In this document: piece after piece, positions 45,208-56,700 of the stretch
Numbering within the stretch: the first letter of the stretch is position 1
Layout: each line of letters opens with the position of its first letter
NCBI GenBank assembly: GCA_009733575.1
Contig: ML769445.1
Span: 1 to 64,000, forward strand
Source of the DNA: Gymnopus androsaceus JB14
Lineage: Eukaryota > Basidiomycota > Agaricomycetes > Agaricales > Omphalotaceae
Reading direction: 5' to 3'
Length of the DNA: 64,000 nt
Program-made: the position numbers and the translations under genes
Notes under the pieces: generated by a model
The model's database searches: none
What the model was told of the DNA's origin: nothing
The model's input: only the letters and a program-made list of their open reading frames with translations

Positions 45208-47518
45208 ATGCTCTCAAGCTGGATGATGGCTCAAGCAATCCTGATCGCTCTGTCCCTTCTGAGCGCCAGCCCTGTCCGAGGCGATATCCTACTGTCACCG
45301 AATCTACCAAAAGCTGGAGGACTTGAAGATTTACTTCATCCACAAATCACTTTCAATTTGCCGCCGCCGCCGCAGGCTCTACCATCTGGCAAACCTGATG
45401 TACGAGCGAGTCCAAACACTGTAACACGGATCGAGATTACATCGAACATCACTAAGAAGAGTCTACCTTGTGGTCTTCCGGAGGATGAATTCGAGTCGGG
45501 ATACGCTCATCTAACCAATGCTGCTGGAGAAGAAGATAAACATCTCTTTTGGTGGTAGGTCACTTCTAGGCGACATGTGGGTACATTGTGCCAAACATCT
45601 ATATCTAGGCTCTTCAAAGCCAGACATGATCCTGATAATGCACCTATCGTGATGACGCTTGGTGGAGGCCCTGGAGCATCAGGTATGCTGTTCCCTTTCA
45701 GCGGAGCTGGGTTGGTTTCAACGCATCTTTTCGATTACTCCGAGATGTACTCATACATTACACTCTCAGACCGTGCTCAATCTCTGTTGATGAGAATGGT
45801 CGCGGAATACCCATAACGTCTCCCTATTCATGGACCGAGCATGTGAACGTCCTTTCCATTGATCATGTTGGTCGAGTTTGAGTACTATGGATTTCACTCA
45901 CTCACAGCTCTTCCACAGCCCGTTGGTGTTGGCTTCTCCTATGGTGAACGCGCTTCATTACGGAATACAAGCCTCACTGCTGCTTGGGATACGGATGACT
46001 TTTTACAAGTGTTTTGGAGGTACGTGTAATTGGCGCAATAAGTACTTGCGCGCAGAGATCTCTGAATGTTGCTCCAGACAATATCCTCATCTTGTCAAGT
46101 TCGTCATTCGCATTTCTTCCGAAAAAACTCATCGTTGATTGACTTTTGCTTGCAGCAATGAATTTATGATCAGTTCAGGATCATACGGAGGTCATTTATG
46201 CGTTGCATTTCGAGTTTTCGATCCGGGAAGTACTCTAAACTGATGTCCATAGTGTCCCAAATATCATCAGCGTTATTCAGAAACGAAATGCTGAAGCAAA
46301 ATCCGACTTATCTTCGGCAAGAATCCTAAAGATGCCGAGTCGGTAAGGTTCTTTAAGCACATATTTCTTGCAAAAAATGCTCACAAAAGATAGGTCATGT
46401 TGGTGAACATCTGTAGCGATATGCTAACAAATTACCGGTCAGTCTTCTCCAGGTGTTAGTCCGTAACTGGAAAACCAATACTGTTCATAGATGGATGCAT
46501 CAATCGCTCTGCAACCGTAGTCCCGAAAGAAACAAGTTTTTCAATGACACTATCTGTATGGACCTGGCCGATCGACTCCCGGAATGCCTCGACAGCATGC
46601 AATATTCGTATCAGCAGCAAACCCTGGCCAGTAAAACCGACGCCATGCGGAAGTGTGTGTACATGATTGATGAGGTTTGGGAGTCTCGATTTTCCGACCA
46701 CGATCCGTATGATTACAGAACTAAGGTGAATACCAAGGCGCCCTCCTGCTATGTATTAATGCAACTATATTTTAGTGCCCTCCCGAAGGATGTAGCCTCG
46801 GCCTTGATCCACTTAGCGATGTCTTGAATTCCACGGTACTCAAGGATACAGTTAGTCCAACATCGCGACAACGTCCTTTACTGATACGTCTGTTAGGTTG
46901 GGGTCTCTCGTGAAAGTGAATTCAAGGTCCTGGCTCTTGAAGACATCGGTATGCCGTTCATGGACAATGGTGATATGTAGGACGAGGTCGCGAACATTGA
47001 ACCAAGTCGATCAATAATGTGCTTTATAGGATACAGGCTGCTCATCTTCTATTAGCACCTGCTATTGAAGATGGTATGCGATTATTTGGTGAGTATTTAT
47101 TACCAGGAAACAAACGCAAAAGCTGCCCTTGCTCATCCAACTGCAGTTTATAATGGCATGCAAGACGGAGTCTGTCCTTGGAGAAGCAGCTTTGCTTGGG
47201 TGAGTTTTTCGCTGCCGATTCCGAGTTCCCCAGTGGGATTACGATTCTTCGAAGATGCGTCTCCTGGAAACAAAATATCAGAGCGGATTTCGGGATGCTC
47301 TTGAGATTGACTATCCTGGCGTTGGCTCAATCCGTCAAGTTGGGCCTGGTGCCGGAAATTACACGTTTATTAAAGTCAAGGATGCTGGTCATAGTACGTT
47401 GTGTGGTCTCTGTGCTGTGAGATTTTACTTACTCAGGTTAATAGTGGTGATTCTATCGCAGCCAGAGCTCTTGCGACATTTCATGGTCCAATGGGTAACG
47501 AACCAACCATTCTTCTAA
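45208..47518 (+). pseudogene. Decayed serine carboxypeptidase (family S10)
   Basis: S10 enzymes remove C-terminal residues in vacuoles or outside the cell. It starts with a signal peptide (ILIALSLLSASPVRG), then GYAHLTNAAGEEDKHLFWW joined over an intron to LFKARHDPDNAPIVMTLGGG. Later: SPYSWTEHVNVLSIDH, PVGVGFSYGERAS, QYPHLV, ISSGSYGGH, VPNIISVIQKRNAEA, and at the C-terminus GPGAGNYTFIKVKDAGH with QPELLRHFMVQW. The oxyanion motif is GGGPGASG instead of GGPGCSS and the nucleophile elbow is SGSYGG instead of GESYGG. Several blocks need frame changes, and stops occur near 45815 and 46950-47060. I call it a pseudogene; undetected introns could explain part of this. Confidence 0.7.
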
Positions 47519-47560
47519 GATTGACTGCGTTGCAGCTAGCGTATTAGTACATATTGTTAA

Positions 47561-48642
47561 TTAGTCTTTGTGAACCCAACCAAGAAGCTTTTCTGCTTTG
47601 CTGCAGTCGAAGAAGCCCTTGGATCCACTAACGTCAAAGCCAGGTTTTATCGGTACGTCGGGCCAATGTTTCTCTCGAAGTTCCCTCGCATCTACCGGTC
47701 CAAACTCGCCTTCATTTTTCCAATAAGCGTGCTTCGGAGACACGATAAAGAACGCTTCGTGTCCGGACCATTTATCATTCTCGTCGACTACAGCACGCAG
47801 GAATGCATCCGCTGCAGAATCTTCCTGCACATATCCCCACAAATCTTGTTTGATTCGCCCGTTGGGATCTTTTACACTCGCCTGAGAGGGATCCGGTATT
47901 GACCAATGCAAACGGAGGCTGGCGATCCTCATTGTAGGGTATCGTCGAACAAGGGCATCGGCCTGCATTTCGCAGATCCTATGACAGCAGATTAGTGTAA
48001 GGAGAGGGACATGATATTGTTGGATACGCACAACTTGGAAAGACCATAGGGCTCATCCGGCTTGGTTTCATGCATCTCATCGATTGGAAAGTACTTGAAA
48101 TTGCACTTTTTGCTGTAAACCAAAGTAATGATGTTCACAGAGGAGGCTTGGGCAACTCTGTTGATCCCCAGCTGAGTCGAGATGTAAACCTTTGGGAAGC
48201 TGAACACCGAAGCACCAAAGACACACTGACCTCTGTAGCTCCTCGAAGAACATTCCATGAGATGACCACGTTTGCATTATGCGTTTCAACTGCATAATCC
48301 CCTGGACTTCTGTGTGCTATTATATACCAAAACTTAGCTTCTGAGCACGATAACGAGGGACAGAATCCATTATGGACCTGCTAGATGAACAATTCCTTCG
48401 CATCCACGAAATGCGTTCAAAGATGCCTCATAGTTCGTTAGATCGACTTGAAGATAAGTGAAGTTGGACGCTTCTTCAACTGCAGGTGATGCCGCGAGAT
48501 CAATGCCGACGACATTGTGGCCGAGTCGCAAAGCTAGTTTTACAACGGGCTTGCCAACATGTCCGTTGCAACCTGTAATCGCAGTTGTAGTTTTATATTA
48601 AAATAATTTATAAAAAATAAGACCTGTAATAGCAATTTTCAT
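47561..48642 (-). CDS. NAD(P)-dependent epimerase/dehydratase family protein
   Basis: An extended short-chain dehydrogenase/reductase. Exon 1 is 19 nt (ATG at 48642) and joins over an AT-rich intron to give MKIAITGCNGHVGKP, a TGxxGxxG dinucleotide-binding motif; the family's usual last glycine is in place. Then VVGIDLAASPAVEEA, GCEGIVHLAG, WNVLRGATELGINR, VAQASSVNIITLVYS, EPYGLSKL (the YxxxK pair of SDRs), YPTMRIASLRLHW, DLWGYVQEDSAADAF and GHEAFFIVSP, ending GFFDCSKAEKLLGWVHKD. About five introns keep the frame open. Substrate unknown; family members act on sugar nucleotides or similar. It is divergent from the 5-phosphatase gene, with about 147 bp between start codons. Confidence 0.85.
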
Positions 48643-48788
48643 AATAAGGCTTCGGATAAGTCGGGGTCTGGTGAGAGTAACAATTAGAAGCAGTGTCCCT
48701 ATATCATCATGGCCTGCTCTTATCCTTCATTTCCTTGAATGTATTATCTTTTTCCCTCATCTACAACGTTCCTTTATCTCTTTCTCAA
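48643..48788. promoter_or_regulatory. Short divergent promoter region
   Basis: Only about 146 bp separate the ATG of the epimerase (minus) from the first plausible ATG of the 5-phosphatase (plus). The tract is rich in ccttcattt and tttccctcat pyrimidine blocks. If the phosphatase starts in its second exon the spacer is larger. Confidence 0.4.
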
Positions 48789-51700
48789 ATGTCCAACATC
48801 GAAAAATCGAGGAAACCGCAACTGACAGTGCGGACGGGAGAAGGTGCATGAATTATTCCTAGTATATCCAACTAGCTTCAAGTTAACTTTAACTTTTATA
48901 AAGCTCAGCAGTCGGTTATTTCTCGTCTCCAGGGCCTTTTTCCGACTTCTCCCAATCCCCTTTCCGGGGGTCTACCCAGTTCTGCAAATGATTCAGATTC
49001 CATTCAACGGATGGCTCAATCTGCTAGGCTTTCGCCCAAGTTTCTCAAGATCAGGATTCTGACCTGGAATATGCACGATTCAGTGCCCAAGGTATTCATT
49101 CCAACAGTTATTCCGAGTTCCAACGTGTTCATTTACAAAAAGCATCATAGGGCGATTTAACAGAACTTTTTGAAGAAGTTCCGTATTATACCCCACCACA
49201 TCCTTCTTCTTCTTCGCCACAATTTCCTCAATTCAATGCAAATGCAGGACATCCTTACCATGTAATCCTTGTGTAAGTTTTGGTCGGGTTTGGAATCAGA
49301 AGGGTTACTGAAATGCAGTTTTGTAAAGCGCTGGACAAGAGTGTCCGTCGACGTCTGGTGCGTGTCATAGTTCAATGTTTAAGGTATTCTCTAATTCGCT
49401 TCCAGGGATTCCTATGGGTCTCGGAGCTGGATTCAAACTCATGGAGGATAACGAGAAGCCCCGTTCATCTAAGCTCAGCCACGGCCACGAGTCAATCAAG
49501 TCCAAGAAGAGCAACGATGAATATACCCAGGAACCTCTAGGTCATAACGCTGGAGGCTGGACCTCCATGGTAGAGGATTGGCTCTGTCACGGCGGTTCAA
49601 TACGGACTACTTCCCCTGCGACATCCGAGATCAGTGCTCCTAAACCGCTATCTCCTCGAACGGCAACTAGAGAGAAGAAAGGTCCATATACGTTGGTCTG
49701 CAAAGACAGGTTGCTGGGCATATATCTCGCGATGTACGTACATCGGGATCTCCTCCCTCTGGTCGAGAGTACGTCGAAAGCTTTCGTACCTGCGGGGCTA
49801 CTCGGAGGGAGGTGGGGAAACAAAGGTGGTGTTGCGATAAGCGCAAAGATTGACGGAAAATCGTTCCTTTTTATGAATTGTCACCTCGCAGGTAAGTACA
49901 CTCTGAACGTGTTATCTCAATTGTCCTAACTGCGGTCTCAGCCCAAGTCGACAAAGCCAATCTTCATGACAGGCTCAACAATTTTAACAAGATCAAGGTG
50001 CATTATTCCACACATACTCAAAGATACTCCTCTTACGCTCCATCATAGGCTGAGCTTGCGGTAGACGACTTCCTAGCGAATGACGACCCGCGTGTGATGG
50101 CTGAAGGTTGATTTCTTCGTATTTAGTTGCATCCAGTTACTAAGGCTTTCCCTAGATCTTACTGACAAGTTTGATTATACATTCGTTTTCGGGGATCTCA
50201 ATTTTCGGCTTGACATTTCAAGGTTGCACGCCTGACTGGTTAATCTCCACGACAAGACTATGCCCAGGCTCTTGCTTTTGACCAGCTCAAAAATCTCATG
50301 GATTATGGCAGAGCGTTCGTTGGCTTTCAAGGAGGCCGATATCCTGTTCCCTCCAACATTCAAATACGATGTGCTGCGGACCTTGAAACGCCACAAAACC
50401 CGACCTGGTTCGAGATTGGATCGACTCCGATACCCATATGAAAAGTCTAACCGGTTGACTGAAGTCGACGAGAAGGAATTGGAGCGGGAATATGATGCGG
50501 AACATGACAACGATGATGGCGAAAAGGACAGCGATGGTGAAGATGGAGAAGATAGAGAGGCCGATGGTGATGGATACGGCGAGGGTGACGGAGAAGGGGA
50601 AGCAGAATCTGCATCTATAGCTTCCTCTGGCTGGACATCGACACATTCCAGAGCAGTTACCGACCAATATCAAGAGGAGGACTATTTTGGCTCGAGTCCC
50701 AACATGATTCGAAGCGCCAGTGCACCCGGAAGCAAAGCATCGCTTTCTTTGGCTCTAGCTGCCCACAAAGCAAAGACGAAATGGCGTTCTTGTTACTGTC
50801 GCCCACTGCACCTTCGAGTCCGACAAAGTGGCTGAAACGGCCATCGTTTCTGGATCAGCAGCAGCAGAGTCTTGTCGGGAAGCTTAAAACCACCCAATCT
50901 GCGGAGGATTTAAAGCTTGGTAGCCATGACTCTGAGGCCAGTCCCGATGCAGGTTCGTTGCATACTACGCAACGTAGTAGGGTCAACTCCTCCAAGTCAC
51001 ACGTGCAGAGCGACGAGGATGATAATTCTGAAGATAAAGGCGTCTACGATTCATCACATAAGAAGCGTGTGCCAAGCTGGCAAGTAGTTTCTTAGTTCAG
51101 TGAATATTTTAAAGCTTACAGTTGAATTTTCTTCTAGGTGTGATCGAATCCTTTTCAAGAGCACTGTGAATCCTGACCCTGAGGATGAGCCTGCGGAACC
51201 TGAACAGAATGTGCGTACACGGAACAAGATGGGGTTATTCCTCGCGAATGCTTTCCGACCACTGTCCTCCCGGTCGCGCAACAGCTCTATATCATCCTTT
51301 GTACACTCTGTCGCTTCTTCTGTATCTACCCATACCAGTGGTATACCTACTCCGAAAGGCGATACGACACCTTCCTCACCACTGCACTCTCCTGATCTTC
51401 TGGAACAAGTCGCACCGTTCTCGAGATTTGTCTACGGGGACACCCACGTTGACACCCCTTCCGCCGAGGCTACCAACCAAATCTCCCTGAACGAATTCGA
51501 GTCCAAACTGAACACGATCATCATCAGCCTCCACCCGAAATCCCACCAAACCTAGCACCTCGGAAAGGGACCCTAGAAGGGCATCCACCTCTGCCCCACC
51601 TATTCCCCCAGAATCCTCGCCATATGCTCGAGATCCTGTGCAACGAGAGCCCGTACCTACTCCGTCGAAATGGCGGTTCTTCCCCTTCTTACACAATACT

Positions 51701-51877
51701 TCCACAAACTCCTCAGATGTTATCACCACCGCTAGCACGATTTCTGGGTTAAAGCCACCGAGAAAGGGTGATATAGTCTGCCTGAGTTATGATACCCTCG
51801 ATGATAGAGGCATGAGACGCTTGGAAGGACGGAGTGACCATAGACCTGTGATTGGATCGTATGCAGTATATATGTGA
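48789..51877 (+). CDS. Inositol polyphosphate 5-phosphatase, with apparent frameshifts
   Basis: Inositol polyphosphate 5-phosphatases remove the 5-phosphate of phosphoinositides or inositol phosphates. Motifs in order: ILTWNMHD, CAGQECPSTSG after two introns, YLAMYVHRDLLP, GRWGNKGGVAIS, FLFMNCHLA, DYTFVFGDLNFRLDISRLHA, GRAFVGFQ and EADILFPPTFKYD, an acidic insert (GEDGEDREADGDG), KKRVPSWCDRILFKS and SDHRPVIGSYAV. These cover the catalytic signature motifs. One intron (51080-51137) uses a GC donor inside the PSW|CD motif. Reading through needs single-base corrections near 50232, 50250, 50322 and 51538 and another shift near 50785. Start codon uncertain. Its last 190 bp are duplicated at 58.1 and 59.5 kb. 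Confidence 0.75.
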
Positions 51878-52800
51878 TCGATATATCCCATTATTTTCAG
51901 TTTTCTTGTGCTCCGTATGTTCTGATTAGCTGTTGCTACATTTCTTTGGATTCATTAATCGTATTTTACTATATATCATTGTATTGGACTGCAATACCAT
52001 ACATACGGTACTTATTAAACATAATTCAAATCGTAGACGAAGGACGATGTGTGTGCAAGAGTATTTACTTAAACGAGGACTTTCTTCTTTTCGTCTTCCG
52101 TTGTGCTCGTGCTTTGTACGCTCCTTCCAACCGAGCACGATTACGATGCTGCTGCATCGCCAAAGTCTCCGCTTCCTCATTCTTTGAAATACCAATGTCG
52201 CTCGAAAGATATGTTGGGGTTCAGATCCAACATCCAAAGGAGAGAAATCTCTTGCCAGTGGAGATTGTGCCAAAAGGGATGTCGTTGACTCTTCGCCACT
52301 GGGTCCCTACGGGCTACCCGACACGAATACAGTTGTCAAACAGCATTCGGATTTTGGTAGAGTCCACAGTTCTCCCACAAAGCATGGCTTCCATAAAGAT
52401 ATTGAACGTTACACAGTCTCCAGTGAATCCAAATTCCTCCACGAAGTATTTTCTCGTCCTAAAAAGTTCAGAGGCTGAAAATTCCGTGTACCAAAACTTT
52501 TAACGATACGATACAGGAACAGGTCTTCAAACCAGATTTTTGTAGATTCATCCAAGTGTGGTAGGGACTTCCGGAAAAGGCACCTGGCTGCTATGGGTCG
52601 TTTAGACGATATGAATGGAAAGAGCTTATCTGATGCTCGGGATCTCATTGGCCTTTCGACGCCGAAAATCGAGAGTACGTTGCCACTAAAACGTCGTACA
52701 AAATGATTCTGGAATAGCTGTTTGAACCAGCTCTTTGTAGATGCGTCCAAGTGCCGCAAGGAGCGTTGGAAGAGGCGTTTAGCAGCATTGGATCAGTTTT
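51694..52800 (+). repeat. Left copy of the 1.1-kb locus duplication
   Basis: It covers the 3' end of the 5-phosphatase and the 3' part of the neighbouring helical-repeat gene. It aligns with 58090-58249 plus 59514-60552, from acaatac(c/t)tcca to agcagc(a/c)ttgg. The left copy lacks about 90 bp that the right copy has at 59872-59963. Divergence is moderate, with many single substitutions, so the duplication is not very recent. Confidence 0.9.
52060..52800 (-). pseudogene. 3' fragment of the helical-repeat gene, left copy
   Basis: On the minus strand it gives RHLDASTKSWFKQLFQNHFV, RRFSGNVLSIF and ISSKRPIAARCLFRKSLPH, matching the C-terminal repeats of the gene at 59757-62974. It is cut off at 52800, where the NACHT-WD40 block starts, and has an internal deletion that removes much of the C-terminus. 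It keeps the frame in one place (STKSWFKQLF) where the right copy is shifted. Confidence 0.75.
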
Positions 52801-53745
52801 GGTGTTTGCCAGGACTCAGCAATGGGCTGGGCACAGAACCTGATAACTTCAACATCACCATCTATAAAAGTTGTATAGAAGCATCATTGGAAAAAAGGTC
52901 AATGAAAAGAAAATCCAGAAGAGCTGAGGGGCAGTGTATTGGTTTTTGTGAAGAGAATGTTGAAGTGATACCTGAGACGGTTTTTAGGGCTCCATCCTAT
53001 TACATTACTATTACTTGGAAATCTGTGAGGAATAGGAATATGTTGTAAACCTATTTAATACCTATTATAATAAGTAATTAATTGGTTTTGGAAGTTACAC
53101 ATGAAACAAGCTTGAAAGAGTCACTGAAAATTACATCCCATAAGCAAGACTTGCTTTTGGTTGTAGTCTATGCTATCACTGCAATGCAGAGGTTCATGCA
53201 AAGTTGATGAGAGCAAGATCACCATAGAGGCACTTGCCCCAAAAAGTCTTGAGCAGTGCAACTGATGATTGGGAAACCAGGAAAACCATCAATATCCTTG
53301 CAGAGGGCCTAAACTCAGGTTAAATATTGAACCATAACTTGAAGCTGACATGCTCCCTGTATTCTTAAGGCTAAGAATTTAACCGTCTGTTAGACAGTTC
53401 TGGATGCTTATGGCAGTGGATTTATAAAGGGATTTACAGCACTGTACTACCCAAGATATGTAGTGCAACATCCATTAGCTTAAAAACATCTTTTCAGAAA
53501 CAAAATACTCATGGAGAAAGGCTTTCAAAGATACATATTGATTACCTATTATTAATAGGTTAAAACCCTAGTACAAGGTTCACTGTAATAGAATAGTAAT
53601 ATTAATAGGAAACAACCTATTTAATAAGTAATTAAGACAAATAGGATGGAGCCTTAATGGTTTTCAAAGAAAGTTTTCATAGCAATGGTTGTTAAAGTAT
53701 TTACTTGAGGAAGAAAGTCACAATTGTCAATAACATTGGTCAATC
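52801..53745. other. Left part of the inserted block, non-coding
   Basis: About 945 bp between the left duplicate and the end of the NACHT-WD40 gene. AT-rich, no recognised gene. ctattaataggtt and cctattataataagtaatta motifs recur near 53050, 53550 and 53620, hinting at small repeats. Confidence 0.4.
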
Positions 53746-56700
53746 CTAAACACAATGGACCCAATCCTCCCCACATACACAACCTGCAAAGGATAACTTG
53801 GTGTACCCTGTCCTGGATATAATGCATAAAGTTTGAGGCCTCCATAATGGGCTGCGAAACTGGGGAGGAATCCAAAATATACCATCATCACAATTGGGAA
53901 AGTAGATCCATCCATCACTTGACAAACTCCAGTAATTTTGTGCTTGGTGGGATATATTAGAAACTAATGATGGACAGAAAAATAAGAAGACTACCTTGTA
54001 ATGATCCATTGTGATTGTTATTCAATGAAGAATCAACAGTGGCATCCCAGATCCTGAGGGTGTGGTCAATAGAACCAGACACAATCCTGGTTCCATCAGG
54101 TGAAAAGGCAACTGAACCAACCCAATTATAATGACCTTGCAGGGGATCACCTATTTGCACACCAGTAGTAGCATCCCAGATCCTGAGTGTCTCGTCATCA
54201 GAACCAGACACAATCCTGGTTCCATCAGGTGAAAAGGCAACTGAACTGACAGGATCATCATGACCTTGCAGGGGATCACCTATTTGCACACCAGTAGTAG
54301 CATCCCAGATCCTGAGTGTCTTGTCTTCAGAACCAGACACAATCCTGGTTCCATCAGGTGAAAAGGCAACTGAATGGACCCAATCATCATGACCTTGCAG
54401 GGGATCACCTATTTGCACACCAGTAGTAGCATCCCAGATCCTGAGTGTCTTGTCTTCAGAACCAGATACAATCCTGGTTCCATCAGGTGAAAAGGCAACT
54501 GAATTGACCCAATCATCATGACCTTGCAGGGGATCACCTATTTGCACACCAAAGGCAACTGAATGGACCCAATCATCATGACCTTGCAGGGGATCACCTA
54601 TTTGCACACCAGTAGTAGCATCCCAGATCCTGAGTGTCTTGTCTTCAGAACCAGATACAATCCTGGTTCCATCAGGTGAAAAGGCAACTGAATTGACCCA
54701 ATCATCATGACCTTGCAGGGGATCACCTATTTGCACACCAGTAGTAGCATCCCAGATCCTGAGTGTCTTGTCAAGAGAACCAGACACAATCCTGGTTCCA
54801 TCAGGTGAAAAGGCAACTGAATAGACCCAATCATCATGACCTTGCAGGGGATCACCTATTTGCACACCAGTAGTAGCATCCCAGATCCTGAGTGTCTTGT
54901 CTCGAGAACCAGACACAATCCTGGTTCCATCAGGTGAAAAGGCAACTGAACTGACCCAATCATGACCTTGCAGGGGATCACCTATTTGCACACCAGTAGT
55001 AGCATCCCAGATCCTGAGTGTCTTGTCTCCAGAACCAGACACAATCCTGGTTCCATCAGGTGAAAAGGCAACTGAACTGACCCAATCATCATGACCTTGC
55101 AGGGGATCACCTATTTGCACACCAGTAGTAGCATCCCAGATCCTGAGTGTCTTGTCTTGAGAACCAGACACAATCCTGGTTCCATCAGGTGAAAAGGCAA
55201 CTGAACTGACAGGATCATGATGACCTTGCAGGGGATCACCTATTTGCACACCAGTAGTAGCATCCCAGATCCTGAGTGTCTTGTCTCCAGAACCAGACAC
55301 AATCCTGGTTCCATCAGGTGAAAAGGCAACTGAATAGACCCAATCATCATGACCTTGCAGGGGATCACCTATTTGCACACCAGTAGTAGCATCCCAGATC
55401 CTGAGTGTCTTGTCAAGAGAACCAGACACAATCCTGGTTCCATCAGGTGAAAAGGCAACTGAATAGACCCAATCATCATGACCTTGCAGGGGATCACCTA
55501 TTTGCACACCAGTAGTAGCATCCCAGATCCTGAGTGTCTTGTCTCGAGAACCAGACACAATCCTGGTTCCATCAGGTGAAAAGGCAACTGAACTGACAGG
55601 ATCATAATGACCTTGCAGGGGACCACCTATTTGCACACCAGTAGTAGCATCCCAGATCCTGAGTGTCTTGTCTCGAGAACCAGACACAATCCTGGTTCCA
55701 TCAGGTGAAAAGGCAACTGAATAGACCCAATCATCATGACCTTGCAGGGGATCAGCTATTTGCACACCAGTAGTAGCATCCCAGATCCTGAGTGTCTTGT
55801 CTTCAGAACCAGACACAATCCTGGTTCCATCAGGTGAAAAGGCAACTGAAAAGACAAAAGCATCATGACCTTGCAGGGGATCACCCCTTTGAACACAAGA
55901 AGTTACATTCCAGATCCTGATGTCATCAGAGCCAGAGACAATCCTGGTTCCATCAGGTGAAAAAGCCACTGAATAGACATCAGCATCATGTCCCTTTAGT
56001 ATAATGCCTGTGTTCTTCATTTTTGCTTGAGCCTCAATGTTGAAACTTCTTTTTATGTATGGCTTACATTCCAAATTGTTTCGCCAAAAAGGAATGATAC
56101 TCAGATACAAATGTGGTGTTCTGTCCCTGACTTCACTAGCTGAAAATTGCATAAGTAAATCTTGGAGGCATTTCATTATTCCTGTTGTTTTTGATTTAGA
56201 ATCAGCATCTGTTAATTTCTGCTAAAACTTCAGTGATCTATTCACCCAATCATACATACCACCACATGCCACTAAGTGACTAACCTTGAGCATGGAATCT
56301 ATAGCCTCTCCACATTGTGGCAACAGGTCCAGTACACTCATGGCTTCAATCCAATATACCCCCTTTTCCTTCAAAAACTCATGCAACCTCTTCATAATCT
56401 TCTCTTGCATTTCACATTCAATCAAATGAAAACACCAAAACTGGCAACAATATTGCAGTGTTTCTCCTATGTTTTCCTCAACTCTTTGCTGAATGTTAGG
56501 CACCTCCTTATCTGGTATGAATGATGAAGGAAGATCACAGATGTTGAATTTCAGCCTTTCCATTACAGTCAAACATCCAAAAGCCAGTTTCAAATGCTGG
56601 GATGTGGAGGTATAGGTCACTCCTTGAACTGGTTTGAAGGTAGTAATGAAATCTGGGAATGAGGCATGAAAGGTAAAAATACAATTATTTTGTTCCGAGA

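Noticed and set aside
56222..56270. Intron that would remove the TAG of the NACHT-WD40 gene
   Set aside because: The only GT...AG candidate (gtatgtat to gttttag) is 38 nt and would put the WD40 part out of frame.
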